From contig NWQR01000004.1 of assembly GCA_002798275.1 (NCBI GenBank), positions 1 to 64,000 of the forward strand: a stretch of 64,000 nucleotides of DNA. Direction: 5' to 3'. Source of the stretch: Lysobacteraceae bacterium NML08-0793. Its GTDB lineage: Bacteria > Pseudomonadota > Gammaproteobacteria > Xanthomonadales > Xanthomonadaceae. Under the pieces are notes generated by a model, which had not been told where the DNA came from, did no database searches, and was given only the letters and a program-made list of their open reading frames with translations. Both the position numbers and the translations under genes were made by a program. Below, piece after piece: positions 49,443-57,945 of the stretch. Positions within the stretch are counted from its first letter, which is position 1, and every line of letters starts with the position of its first letter.

Positions 49443-49735
49443 CGTCGATAATAAAGCGATAGCCCTGCGAAAGCCCCAAATACGGCAACACCTCGGGAAG
49501 CATTTCTACAAGATGCACCCAATGCACTGGCTTGTAAAAATCATCCTCCTTCGAATGCTCGCCACAATGGATATACCACGACACATTTTGTCCGTCTTCG
49601 AGTATTTCACGAATACCTGTAATGGGCATTTTTCCAATAGTGTCGATCGCCACTGCCACGATTTCATCGGACTTGAGTTGCTCAAAGTCAGAATGATATT
49701 TGGCGCAAATATCCAGTTGTGTTTTTTATATTCAT
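49405..49735 (-). pseudogene. Imm33-like immunity gene with a frameshift at an A6 run
   Basis: The intact 3' part (from 49659) encodes GWYI-like core VSWYIHCGEHSKEDDFYKPV and the family end GYRFIIDDEGYEDVW. Upstream, the same frame stays recognisably coding (LDICAKYHSDFEQLKSDEIV) but has no start codon. A good ATG at 49735, 9 bases after the previous stop, is one base out of frame. Dropping one A from the A6 run (T6 at 49722-49727 on plus) joins them into a 109-residue protein of normal family shape. The cause could be mutation, phase variation or a sequencing error. Confidence 0.7.
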
Positions 49736-49744
49736 GGTTATTGA

Positions 49745-50254
49745 CTAAATTTCCTCTCCAGAGGGCGTCAGCATTTCCTGCCAATGCTGCAATTCTTTGC
49801 AGGCAATATACCAGCGTGCGCCATTGGCAAAGGCCAATGCATGCAGCAGCAAGCCATCTTGCAGGCTCAGCTCGTGCGTCAATAAATCACCGTGCGAAGG
49901 GGTGTCCTCGTTTTGCGCTAGGCTATAGCGCTGCACGCCAACATAGTGCAGGTGAATATGCCGGTCATGCCACGGCCCCAGAAAGCGCAGACGGATATGG
50001 GTTTGGCGTATTTCATGACGTGACCCTTCAGCACTTTCTTCCACACTGCATTGCTCCAGCCAGGCATCGTGCAGACTGCGACGGTCATGCAGGTTGTAAT
50101 GCCCTTCATCTGCCACAAACTGCCACACATGCGCAGGCAGCAGGTGGCGGATGCTTTGCAAGTAAGCAAAATAAGCTTGCCAGTCAGGTGTATGGTTTTC
50201 AGGCTCTAAATAGCGCATGGCTGCCATTGGATGTTGGTCATAGGGAGTCTTCAA
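49745..50254 (-). CDS. Hypothetical protein in the immunity-type array
   Basis: 169 residues, cytoplasmic, rich in His, Trp and Tyr, no motif I recognise. Its start overlaps the stop of the Imm26-like gene by 4 bases (ATGA), and the Imm33-like frame begins 9 bases after its own stop, so it belongs to one transcription unit with them. Confidence 0.7.
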   Translation of the reverse strand: MKTPYDQHPMAAMRYLEPENHTPDWQAYFAYLQSIRHLLPAHVWQFVADEGHYNLHDRRSLHDAWLEQCSVEESAEGSRHEIRQTHIRLRFLGPWHDRHIHLHYVGVQRYSLAQNEDTPSHGDLLTHELSLQDGLLLHALAFANGARWYIACKELQHWQEMLTPSGEEI

Positions 50255-51408
50255 GGCAATTCACTTGGCAAAGGCAGACCCACTGCCTTGCAGTTTTCGG
50301 CGTAGCTTTTGCCGGCACCCAGACCAAAGATTGCGAAGATTTCCGCCCGAGCTTGCGCCCATTTTGGGTTTCTTAAATCCACATCCCAATATTGGTTTTG
50401 AATGCTCAGCGCACCACTGCGCAGCGAACTCACAATTTCAAAGTTGGCATATTGCGGCCTGAATGCTATCGAGGGGTTGCTAAACAAATCGCTTGTCATG
50501 AGTTTAACCAGGCTGCTGGATGCTTTGGTTTCAAATGCAGCCCGATTCATTTGGATAAAAACAAGCCCCCAACCCAAACTGACTTCATCCGCGTTGGCGT
50601 GTATCCAGGCGGGGACGTCATAAAGCGCATCGGCAATCGGCTCGTGTGCAAAGACTTCGTACTCGCCATACAACAAGGCGTTATCCATCATCATCGAAGC
50701 GGGCAAAACCGGCTGCTGCTTCAAAACCGCCAAGTCCACTTGTTTGTTGGGCGATGCAAATACAAACAACTGCACCAGCGCCGGCATACCCATCAGCCTG
50801 AACAAACCATGCGCAGCGCCCGCCGTGGCCGATTCGCGCAGCTTGCCGATATTCGACAGCACCCGGCCAAAGCCAAAGCGGGTGCGGTCGAGCTTGAAGC
50901 GGAAGTAATCCCCTTTTTTGAACTTGCACCGCTGGCGCTTTTGCGCCTTGAAGGCTGCAATTTGCTCAAGGTGATTGGCCGGTGAGTCCTTGATGAAACG
51001 CTCAACCTGTTCACTGATGGGCATGTGCTCTACCGGCGCATATTCCCACAAACTGTTGTAGAACGTGGTTTGCGCATCCATATGCCCCAGCTGCAACATG
51101 CCGTAATGCTGCACATTGAGATACACCCCAATCGCCGTGCGGCTTTCAAGGGTGGATGCGCTCAGCTTCTGCTCTTTGCCCTTGGCCGTTTTGGGCAGCA
51201 GCATGACCCGCTCACGGGTGGGCTCGTGGTATTGCAGCTCTTTGTATTCTTTATCGGTGGAGAGGATGTGCTTTTTGATGATGTCGCCATCAAAATACAC
51301 AATCGACTCTGGTCGGTAAGCCGTTGCCGGGAAAACCAGCCTCGCCCAATCATCCCCAACCGGCTCAAGTCCAAAATAGCCGCGCTGTGCGTTATCAAGC
51401 TCGTACAT
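50251..51408 (-). CDS. Protein with an Imm26-like domain
   Basis: 385 residues. KFKKGDYFRFKLDRTRFGFG (about residues 162-181) matches the Imm26 pattern of small domains found in polymorphic-toxin immunity genes. The N-terminal MYELDNAQRGYFGLEPVGDD is repeated almost exactly in a short frame at 52397, evidence of duplication. The first 160 and last 180 residues have no family I know. Cytoplasmic. Confidence 0.65.
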   Translation of the reverse strand: MYELDNAQRGYFGLEPVGDDWARLVFPATAYRPESIVYFDGDIIKKHILSTDKEYKELQYHEPTRERVMLLPKTAKGKEQKLSASTLESRTAIGVYLNVQHYGMLQLGHMDAQTTFYNSLWEYAPVEHMPISEQVERFIKDSPANHLEQIAAFKAQKRQRCKFKKGDYFRFKLDRTRFGFGRVLSNIGKLRESATAGAAHGLFRLMGMPALVQLFVFASPNKQVDLAVLKQQPVLPASMMMDNALLYGEYEVFAHEPIADALYDVPAWIHANADEVSLGWGLVFIQMNRAAFETKASSSLVKLMTSDLFSNPSIAFRPQYANFEIVSSLRSGALSIQNQYWDVDLRNPKWAQARAEIFAIFGLGAGKSYAENCKAVGLPLPSELP

Positions 51409-51530
51409 GGGTTTACTCCTTCAGCATTGGGCGGTGGAATGCGTCATTGTGAATCAATGCGCCGATGCCAGTTGCGGGCAGCTTTTCAGCTTGGGCAGCG
51501 CACGCAGTTTTTCAAACTCGGTGGCGGGAT
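51330..51530. repeat. Duplicated 200-bp segment, copy A
   Basis: About 90% identical to 52319-52519, same direction, offset 989 bp. Each copy spans the 3' end of a leucine-rich-repeat gene, a short spacer and the 5' end of a MYE(L/F)DNAQR gene. Confidence 0.9.
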
Positions 51531-51540
51531 AAAATTCGCT
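51454..51540 (-). pseudogene. 3' remnant of a leucine-rich-repeat gene
   Basis: Reads as EFEKLRALPKLKSCPQLASAH plus stop, nearly the same as the end of the intact gene at 52443-53087. Only the last 28 codons or so remain, and the join to unrelated coding sequence is near 51535. Confidence 0.7.
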
Positions 51541-52210
51541 CTTTAATGGCTTGTTCAAAGCCATTTTTTCCAAAAATTAAATCAAATGGACTGAATAATT
51601 TGCTCTCATTTTTAAGAACCATTTCATCATACTCAAATAAAGCTTGTACTTTTTCATCTTGTATCGAAAGATTGTTTTTCTCTATCACAAACAAAGCCGT
51701 CAAAGCTCGTTGCTTGACACCAAATGCCGATGGGAATTTCCTTATATAATCCAATATGGCAGGCGACATCACTTCCATAGTTTTAATGAATTTAAAGTGA
51801 TGGGCTTCCAGGTGCGCCAAAACATCATCAAAAACAGCATTGCCATCGGCAGGAAAAATTATTCCATAGCTATCGCTTTGTGCAATGACGGGAAACGATT
51901 TGTAATAATGCGAAGTGGCGCAAGAATTCTGTGAAAATACAATATTGCGATAATCTTTTGGGGCGTTTTCAATAATTCTCAAGAAGCCATTCCCTAATTC
52001 ACTTTCAAAAAAATTGCCAATTTCTTTATTGTAAGAAGAGAGGTGCAGTGAGTACCCTTTCTCGCTTTGAATATATTCAAAAACTATTTCTGAGTACATG
52101 TTTTTACCTTTCCCAAATCTAATTTTCTTTTTGAAAATAGTTGGATGCAAATCACTTGCACTTGTTGCGATGAATTCAATCAACTCTTTTAGAAAGATAT
52201 CTTTATCCAT
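51512..52210 (-). CDS. AT-rich hypothetical protein in the array
   Basis: 232 residues, of no family I recognise, much more AT-rich than its neighbours. Its last few codons (LSRHRV) come from the leucine-rich-repeat remnant read in another frame, so the natural C-terminus was probably replaced at a recombination join. The start at ATG 52210 overlaps the preceding short frame by 8 bases. Confidence 0.65.
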   Translation of the reverse strand: MDKDIFLKELIEFIATSASDLHPTIFKKKIRFGKGKNMYSEIVFEYIQSEKGYSLHLSSYNKEIGNFFESELGNGFLRIIENAPKDYRNIVFSQNSCATSHYYKSFPVIAQSDSYGIIFPADGNAVFDDVLAHLEAHHFKFIKTMEVMSPAILDYIRKFPSAFGVKQRALTALFVIEKNNLSIQDEKVQALFEYDEMVLKNESKLFSPFDLIFGKNGFEQAIKERILSRHRV

Positions 52211-52397
52211 AATATGTATCCGGCAGAGTTTTCAGCAGGCGGGCGCGGAAGGCTTGGGCGAGGAAGTACAGCACGTCGCGGTCTTGCGGCTCGTGTGGCC
52301 AGCAGGCTTCGCCTTCCGGAAAAACAAACCGCGCCCAATCATCCCCAACTGGCTCAAGTCCAAAATAGCGGCGCTGTGCGTTATCAAACTCATACAT
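52203..52397 (-). pseudogene. Truncated copy of the MYE(L/F)DNAQR gene
   Basis: A 64-residue frame whose first 27 residues match the Imm26-like gene at 51408, then differ (CWPHEPQDRDVLYFLAQAF). It may be a gene start left by duplication or a short protein in its own right. Confidence 0.55.
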
Positions 52398-52519
52398 AGG
52401 TCTATTATTTCAGCATTGGGCGGTGGAATGCGTCATTGTGAATCAATGCGCCGATGCCAGTTGCGGGCAGTTTTTCAGCCTGGGCAGCGCACGCAGTTTT
52501 TCAAACTCGGCGGCAGGGT
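52319..52519. repeat. Duplicated 200-bp segment, copy B
   Basis: Partner of 51330-51530. Includes the end of the leucine-rich-repeat gene and the start of the short frame at 52397. Confidence 0.9.
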
Positions 52520-53087
52520 AGTTCCATGAAATGTCCAGGATTTCGAGGTTTTGCAAATGCAGCAGCGCGTCAAAGTTTTTATCACGCATTTTCGTGGAGG
52601 TGAGCGACAGGCTGCGCAGCTCACGCATGTTTTTGACAAAGTGGATGTTGTCCAATTTTTGGTTGCCATCCATCGGCCCATCAATGGCCAGGCTGCGCAA
52701 CTGCACCAGACTGGCAAGTGCAGCGTAGTCCGTGATTTTGGGTAACTGAATGCTCAAGGCTTGCAGCCAAACCATCTTGCCCACAGGTGCAATGTCGGTC
52801 AGCTTGGGTGAGTAAGCCAGATGCAATTCGCGCAATCCGGTCATGCGCTCTATGCCTTCAAGGCTGGGCAACAGGGTTTCCAAATACAGCACGCGCAGCT
52901 GCGGCATCTGACAAATCGCCTCAAACAAATCTGCCTTGATGCGAAAAGCCGTGGCCAACCGCTCAATGCCAACCATGCCGGGCAGCGCCTCTCGCCACTC
53001 ACGCTTTTGCTTATCGGTTTTGGCGGCAATGACAATTTCAGCCTCGCCCTTGTAGTCATCCGGCGTGATGATGTGCGCAATGTGCAT
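52443..53087 (-). CDS. Leucine-rich-repeat protein
   Basis: 214 residues with about five leucine-rich repeats (LRVLYLETLLPSLEGI, LRELHLAYSPKLTDI, LQALSIQLPKITDY, LRSLAIDG, LEILDISW). No signal peptide, so probably cytoplasmic. Such proteins occur in immunity arrays as protein-binding modules. Confidence 0.75.
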   Translation of the reverse strand: MHIAHIITPDDYKGEAEIVIAAKTDKQKREWREALPGMVGIERLATAFRIKADLFEAICQMPQLRVLYLETLLPSLEGIERMTGLRELHLAYSPKLTDIAPVGKMVWLQALSIQLPKITDYAALASLVQLRSLAIDGPMDGNQKLDNIHFVKNMRELRSLSLTSTKMRDKNFDALLHLQNLEILDISWNYPAAEFEKLRALPRLKNCPQLASAH

Positions 53088-53105
53088 GAAGAAACCTTGA
53101 ATGGT

Positions 53106-53378
53106 TCAAATATGGATGCTTCCCCACTTTTCATCGTAAGCATCCCACGGCGGGTTTTGCCAGCGCTCGCTCAAAAAGTCCATGAACACGCGCAGCCGCT
53201 TGGGCACAGCGCTTTGGCGGGGATAGACCAGGCGAATCGCGTCGGGCGTGCGCTGCCAGTGCGGCAGCACGCGCAGCAACTGGCCGCTGGCCAGCACGGC
53301 GGGCAGGGCTTGTTGTGGGTGGGATGACGGGTCTTTGGCCCAGTTCAGCAGCACATCAAACGCAAAGGCGGCCGACAC
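53106..53378 (-). pseudogene. C-terminal fragment of a LysR-type regulator
   Basis: LPAVLASGQLLRVLPHWQRT, then AIRLVYPRQSAVPKRLRVFM and DFLSERW, match the end of a LysR effector-binding domain. The DNA-binding half is absent, and the sequence before residue 25 is not LysR-like. It contains the right copy of the 18-bp repeat (53143-53160). A remnant cut off by recombination. Confidence 0.75.
53143..53160. repeat. 18-bp direct repeat, right copy
   Basis: Same sequence and orientation as 48927-48944. Confidence 0.7.
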
Positions 53379-53826
53379 CGGCGCGCCGCGCCAGGTCGTG
53401 CAGGCGTTGGCGCTGGGCTTCGCTCATGCCTTGCACTTGCAGCGTCAGGCTGCGGCGAATCAGATCCAGCGATTCGCTGTGGTCTGCCCGGCGGCCGCGC
53501 TCCAGCGCCTGAAGCGCGGGCAGCACCGCTTGCAGTTGCTCAAAGCCCAGGCCCGCGCTCAGCTGCCGCAACACCTCCTGCGCGGCCTGCCGCACCTGGG
53601 GCACCCAGTCGTTCAGGCGCAGCAGCACGGCCGACAGCACGGGGCCGTTGACTTGGGCCGGAGCCAGCTGGTGCAAGGCGCGCTCGCGCGCGTAGCCGTC
53701 AGGGCTCATCAAGTCGCGGAGGATGAGGGCGCTGTCATCGCCCGCCGTGGCGGGCGGCTGCGCCGTGTTGGCTGGCGCTGCCTGCCGGTGTTTGTTCAGC
53801 CAGTTTTTCATGGGGTGGATGGGCAT
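53356..53826 (-). CDS. HEAT-repeat protein, probably truncated
   Basis: 156 residues from ATG 53826 (53811 also possible), after the stop of the zinc-ribbon gene. Helical pairs like ALHQLAPAQVNGPVLSAVLL and VPQVRQAAQEVLRQL are HEAT-type. It ends in sequence overlapping the LysR fragment, which suggests the C-terminus was lost at that join. Confidence 0.6.
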   Translation of the reverse strand: MPIHPMKNWLNKHRQAAPANTAQPPATAGDDSALILRDLMSPDGYARERALHQLAPAQVNGPVLSAVLLRLNDWVPQVRQAAQEVLRQLSAGLGFEQLQAVLPALQALERGRRADHSESLDLIRRSLTLQVQGMSEAQRQRLHDLARRAGVGRLCV

Positions 53827-53861
53827 GGATGGGGACTGTGGCCGCCCCTTGCATCGGCCGT

Positions 53862-54890
53862 TCAGCGCGCGCTCTGTCCGTCGCCATGCAGGGCGCTGTG
53901 CCGCTGCAACCGCCATTGCAACCACTGCAACCAGGTCTGCCGGTCTTCCCGGAGCACGGGCGAGGCCAGCACATGGTGCGCCAGCTTTGCCCAAGGCGCA
54001 AAGTTGCCGGGGGCGTTTTCGTTGCAGTGCACCAGCATGAGGGCCAGGTGCGGCGCCAGCACCGCGTCGTCGTGCAGCGCCTTGTGATACCTGGGGCTGC
54101 TCAGCGCTTGCAGCAGCACATCGTCAGGCATGGCGTCGATCAAACGCCAGATCCAGGATTCGGGCGTGACCGCTTGCGCGTCCATCTCCAGCAGCCACTG
54201 CATCACCCAGGGCATATCGCTGCCGCGAATGTGGCTGGCGATGGCCTTGCCGGCGGCGCGTGCGGCCATGGCCGGCCAGTTGTCGGCGTAAATCCGGGCG
54301 GGGGCTTCGTCCAGCCAGCGGCGCAGCCAGGCCAGCGTTTGCGGGCTGTGCGTATGCCCCCACCATTGCCCCACGGTTTGGATGGCGACCACGCGCGTTG
54401 ACCAGTGCTTGCTTTCAATGGCCTGGTGGATGGCCTCCCAGGCCGCCGCATCCGGGCGCTGCCCGGCCAAGGCATGCAACGCGGCTTGCTGCTGCTCTAT
54501 GGGGTTGTTCCATTTGCTCTGCATCCGCTGGGCACGGCGTTTGCGGCGGCACTCGGCGCAATACCGCGCGGTGCTGTTGATATTGCCCAGCGCCACCTCG
54601 TACCACCACTTTTGCTGCTTGGCCGTCCAGACTTCGTGCGCGCCGCAGTCGTCGCAGCGAAAAGGCATGTCGATGTAGTAATCCGGCAGGCTGTAGCTGT
54701 TGTTGTGCGCGGCCAGCAAACGGGTATCGGCCATCACCACGCCTTCGCCCTGCCGCGCGGCACGCTCGGCAATTTGGCGGCGCGCATCCTGCGTATGCGC
54801 CTCGGCCAGCTGCGCCTGCCAACTTTGGGCGCGCTGCCGACGCTTTTCGGAAATCTCGGCGCGGCGCTGTTTATTGCTTTTCTTCTTCAT
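53862..54890 (-). CDS. Zinc-ribbon protein with helical C-terminal region
   Basis: 342 residues from ATG 54890 (MKKKSNKQRRAE...). A basic N-terminus precedes a zinc ribbon: RCDDCGAHEVWTAKQQKWWY then ARYCAECRRKRR, giving two Cys pairs. The rest is helical, HEAT-like. High GC and codon use resemble the genes up to 57.9 kb more than the immunity genes before it. Confidence 0.7.
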   Translation of the reverse strand: MKKKSNKQRRAEISEKRRQRAQSWQAQLAEAHTQDARRQIAERAARQGEGVVMADTRLLAAHNNSYSLPDYYIDMPFRCDDCGAHEVWTAKQQKWWYEVALGNINSTARYCAECRRKRRAQRMQSKWNNPIEQQQAALHALAGQRPDAAAWEAIHQAIESKHWSTRVVAIQTVGQWWGHTHSPQTLAWLRRWLDEAPARIYADNWPAMAARAAGKAIASHIRGSDMPWVMQWLLEMDAQAVTPESWIWRLIDAMPDDVLLQALSSPRYHKALHDDAVLAPHLALMLVHCNENAPGNFAPWAKLAHHVLASPVLREDRQTWLQWLQWRLQRHSALHGDGQSAR

Positions 54891-55054
54891 GCAGCCATTT
54901 AAGCACAATGTGTTCACCAGAAAATCTTTATCATTCTCGTGCCTACTGCAGCAAGAACCCGCACCCAGCCTTAGCCTGACGGACGTGCATGAAATGGTGG
55001 ATGCCGTTATTAATGATTGAACCCCAGCGTTTGGCGATTTCTTGAGGAAGAAAA

Positions 55055-55375
55055 ATGAGCGCAGAAGTATTCAATTTCAAAGAGATGTACCACGCACACA
55101 TAGACGAAGATCCGGAATTGAACAAGGAGCTTGGAGATATTATTGAGAGAAAATACAAAGCAATATATAAGTTTTACGATGATCATGGCTTGTCTCGTGT
55201 TCAATTGACCAATCAGAAGGGAGAGATAGTTCACGATCCTGTGCGTGAAGATGAATTGACGGAGGAAGGGCTTGAATTTAGGTATGTAGTTCGGCACTGG
55301 TCTTCCTTGAAGGCATCCAGAAAAAATCCACCTGATATAACTTATTTGACAAAAAAATTAGGCGAAATTAGATAA
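55055..55375 (+). CDS. AT-rich hypothetical protein on the plus strand
   Basis: 106 residues, acidic and basic helices, no family I recognise. GAGGAA lies well placed before ATG 55055. It is the only plus-strand gene in the array and much richer in AT than its neighbours, so probably a separate acquisition. Confidence 0.65.
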   Translation: MSAEVFNFKEMYHAHIDEDPELNKELGDIIERKYKAIYKFYDDHGLSRVQLTNQKGEIVHDPVREDELTEEGLEFRYVVRHWSSLKASRKNPPDITYLTKKLGEIR

Positions 55376-55385
55376 TCAATTATTT

Positions 55386-55420
55386 GGCTTGGTCGCCAAG
55401 CCCGGCGCCCGCAGTTTTTT
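55386..55420 (+). terminator. Possible terminator after 55055-55375
   Basis: GGCTTGG/CCAAGCC around TCG (55386-55402), but the six Ts begin 12 bases later (55415-55420), so the fit is loose. Confidence 0.35.
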
Positions 55421-55496
55421 AAACCGCACAGAAAAACCGCAACACCCAAGTCTGCGCTGCATTGCCCAGCACAGTGCAGCGGAGCCTGGATGAGAT

Positions 55497-55976
55497 TCAT
55501 AGTGTGGTGCTGGTTTGATAGGTGGATTCGCCGCGCAGGATGCGTGCAGCCAAGGCTTGCAGGGCAAGCGCGTCCTCATCCATGGGCTGAGGTTTTTGGG
55601 CCAGCTGCCGGATCTGTGGCAGCAGCAGGGCTTGGTTCTGTGGCGTCAGCCTGGGATAGAGGTGTTGCAGCACCGCGTGCTGCCAAATCCAATCCTGGGT
55701 GTGGAACACCGCCTCTAATGCTGGGACAATGCACGCCTGGCGCTGGGCGAGCAGCGCCAGCACCTCATGAAAGATGGGGTAGTTCTCGTCTTGCAACCAG
55801 GTCAGCAGCTCCGGGCCGGCTTGCGTGAACTGCACATCGTCCAGCGCCGCCAGCGCGGGCAAAGGCGCGCTGTCGAACTTGCTTTGAGGCAGCAGGGCTT
55901 TGATGCGGTGCATGTGCTCTTCCCAGTCCAACATTTCGGCCAGAAAGCGTTCAACAAGTTGCGCGGGGGTGCTCAC
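55497..55976 (-). CDS. DUF5071-like protein
   Basis: 159 residues. ALLPQSKFDSAPLPALAALD and PELLTWLQDENYPIFHEVLA follow the DUF5071 pattern of HEAT-like helical proteins found in immunity loci. Overlaps the upstream gene's stop by 4 bases (ATGA). Cytoplasmic. Confidence 0.7.
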   Translation of the reverse strand: MSTPAQLVERFLAEMLDWEEHMHRIKALLPQSKFDSAPLPALAALDDVQFTQAGPELLTWLQDENYPIFHEVLALLAQRQACIVPALEAVFHTQDWIWQHAVLQHLYPRLTPQNQALLLPQIRQLAQKPQPMDEDALALQALAARILRGESTYQTSTTL

Positions 55977-56302
55977 TTCCTGTTCCTTTGGTTCTGCGCG
56001 GCCAGCGCGGCTTCATCCACGTTCATCAGCACTTCGCCCCGGAGGATTTTTTGATAGGCGCGCAGTTGCCCATTCTGGAAGCGCCCCACGAAGTAGGCGC
56101 GCTCATGCGCGTGTTGCAGGGCTTCGGCTTCGGTGATTTCGTCGTACAGATACACGCCCCGGCGCGTCTGCTGCTTGTGCAGGGCGGAGCTGTTCAGAAA
56201 GTAGCGTGTGACGGTTTCCCCCTCGGCCTCGCGGGGCTGAGCCTGGGCGGCCCCAAGAAAGGACAGAAGACTCATGGCGACAAGCGTGCGCAGGCAGGGC
56301 AT
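55973..56302 (-). CDS. Small exported protein of unknown function
   Basis: 109 residues with a signal peptide (LVAMSLLSFLGAAQAQ). The mature part has TRRGVYLYDEITEAEALQHA but no family I know. Its stop overlaps the DUF5071-like start, so they are co-expressed. Confidence 0.65.
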   Translation of the reverse strand: MPCLRTLVAMSLLSFLGAAQAQPREAEGETVTRYFLNSSALHKQQTRRGVYLYDEITEAEALQHAHERAYFVGRFQNGQLRAYQKILRGEVLMNVDEAALAAQNQRNRK

Positions 56303-56347
56303 GGCTTTGGGTGGTGTGGCGGCTGGCGGGTCATTTGGCGCGTGGCT

Positions 56348-56776
56348 TCAGGCGTGGCCCTGTAGAAAGCCGATCACCTCGTGATCCTCCAGCGCGATGT
56401 GGTCGCTGATGTGGAACACCTCGGCCTTCATGGGATGAGCCAGGCTTTGCGCGCGGCCCAGTATTTGCACGCCGGGCAGCGCTTCCCAGGGGCATTCGTG
56501 CTGTTCCATCAGGCTGACGTTGAGGCTTTCCCCGTCGTCCCACATGCGCAGGGGAAAGCCGGTTTTGCGGACGATGTGATCACCCTCGGCATCCCATTCG
56601 CACATCACCACCAGCAGCTTGGCGGACAGCGGCTCGTCCGCGTGCGTTTCCAGCAGGGCGTAGTAATAGGCCAAACCTTCGCCATCCTGGCTGACAAAGC
56701 GCGTCAGGCGGGTCACGTTTTCGCCACAGCAGTGGCAAGGCTGGGTGTGGGGCGGTCCAAATTCGATGTGCAGCAT
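56348..56776 (-). CDS. Hypothetical protein with CHCC zinc-like motif
   Basis: 142 residues. Starts HIEFGPPHTQPCHCCGENVT; the Cys/His cluster may bind metal. RFVSQDGEGLAYYYALLETH follows. Resembles small proteins in immunity arrays but I cannot name a family. Cytoplasmic. Confidence 0.65.
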   Translation of the reverse strand: MLHIEFGPPHTQPCHCCGENVTRLTRFVSQDGEGLAYYYALLETHADEPLSAKLLVVMCEWDAEGDHIVRKTGFPLRMWDDGESLNVSLMEQHECPWEALPGVQILGRAQSLAHPMKAEVFHISDHIALEDHEVIGFLQGHA

Positions 56777-56815
56777 GGGGGGTGTTGAGGGCGTTGAGGG
56801 GGGTAAGGGATGGTA

Positions 56816-57856
56816 TCAGCCCGCCAGCAGACTGACGGCCAGCAGCATGAACAGCGCCACAAACAGGGTCTCGCCCACCATCAGGGCCAGCGGCCGCCAG
56901 CCCAGCGCTAGGATTTTTTCGAACGAGGTCTTCACCCCCAGCGCCGCAATCGAGATGACCAGCGCCCATTGCGAGGCGCTGCCCGCCGCCGCCTGTGCCT
57001 GGGCGGGAATCCAGCCCAGGCTGTTGACCACCACCAGCGCCACAAACACCAGCAAAAACAGCGGCAGCAACGGCGGGCGGTGCGCCACCTTGCCGCCGGC
57101 GCGGGCAAAAGCGGCCACCTGATCGCGAAACAGCAACGCCAGCACCAACACCACCGGCACCAGCATGGCCACGCGCAGCATCTTGGCCAGCGTGGCGGCC
57201 TGCGCCACCTCGGGCGAGATGATGTTGCCCGCGCCCACCACTTGCGCCACATCGTGAATGGAGCCGCCCAGAAACAGTCCCGCCATCGGCACCGACCAGC
57301 CCGCCCACTGCACCAGCAGGGGGTACAGCACCATCACCGTGGTGGACAGCACCGCCACGCCAATGGCGGTCATCAGGGTGTAGCGCTCGTTCTCCTCGGT
57401 TTGCGGCAGGGTGGACGAAATGGCCATCGCCGCTGAAATGCCGCAAATGCCCGTCGCCCCGCCAGAGATCAGCCCCAGCAGCGGCGGCAGACGCAGCAGC
57501 CGCGCCAGCAACAGCCCGAACAAGATGGTCAGCACCACCGCCCCGGCCAGCGCGGCCACGCCTAGGGCGCCCAGCGCGTTCACATCCGCCAGGGCAATGC
57601 GCGCGCCCAGCAGCGCCACGCCAATGCGCACCAGCTTTTTGGCTGCGAACTCGACGCCGGCCTGGCACCGCCCATGCTCGGAAAGAAAGTGCAGCGACAC
57701 CCCGATCAGCAACGCATACAAAAACTTCGGCCCGCCGTAGTTTTCTGCCACAAAGGTGGCCGCCAGCGCAGCAATGGTCGCCACCGCCAATCCTGGCCAA
57801 ATGGCACGAAAGGAATGAAAAAAGCCTGTAGCAGCCGTAGCAGCGGAGTCTTTCAT
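56816..57856 (-). CDS. YeiH-family putative sulfate exporter
   Basis: 346 residues with about ten membrane helices; UPF0324/YeiH family. ATG 57856 was chosen as the family begins near here; 57904 is upstream in frame. Signatures: KFLYALLIGVSLHFLS, GGATGICGISAAMAIS, and GLFLGGSIHDVAQVVGAGN. A LysR gene normally sits beside yeiH; only a LysR fragment at 53.1 kb is present here. Confidence 0.88.
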   Translation of the reverse strand: MKDSAATAATGFFHSFRAIWPGLAVATIAALAATFVAENYGGPKFLYALLIGVSLHFLSEHGRCQAGVEFAAKKLVRIGVALLGARIALADVNALGALGVAALAGAVVLTILFGLLLARLLRLPPLLGLISGGATGICGISAAMAISSTLPQTEENERYTLMTAIGVAVLSTTVMVLYPLLVQWAGWSVPMAGLFLGGSIHDVAQVVGAGNIISPEVAQAATLAKMLRVAMLVPVVLVLALLFRDQVAAFARAGGKVAHRPPLLPLFLLVFVALVVVNSLGWIPAQAQAAAGSASQWALVISIAALGVKTSFEKILALGWRPLALMVGETLFVALFMLLAVSLLAG

Positions 57857-57945
57857 GCAGCAATTCCGATTCGATGGAGGACCAGAATGGTTATTGTGTA
57901 CCAATATGCTGCAATGCAGCTAGTCGGGCGCGCTCAAAACTTTCG

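Noticed and set aside
49716-49735. A programmed -1 frameshift at A-AAA-AAC in the Imm33-like gene
   Set aside because: The heptamer is in frame with the ATG, but a -1 shift leads to the wrong frame; the family sequence needs one base skipped.
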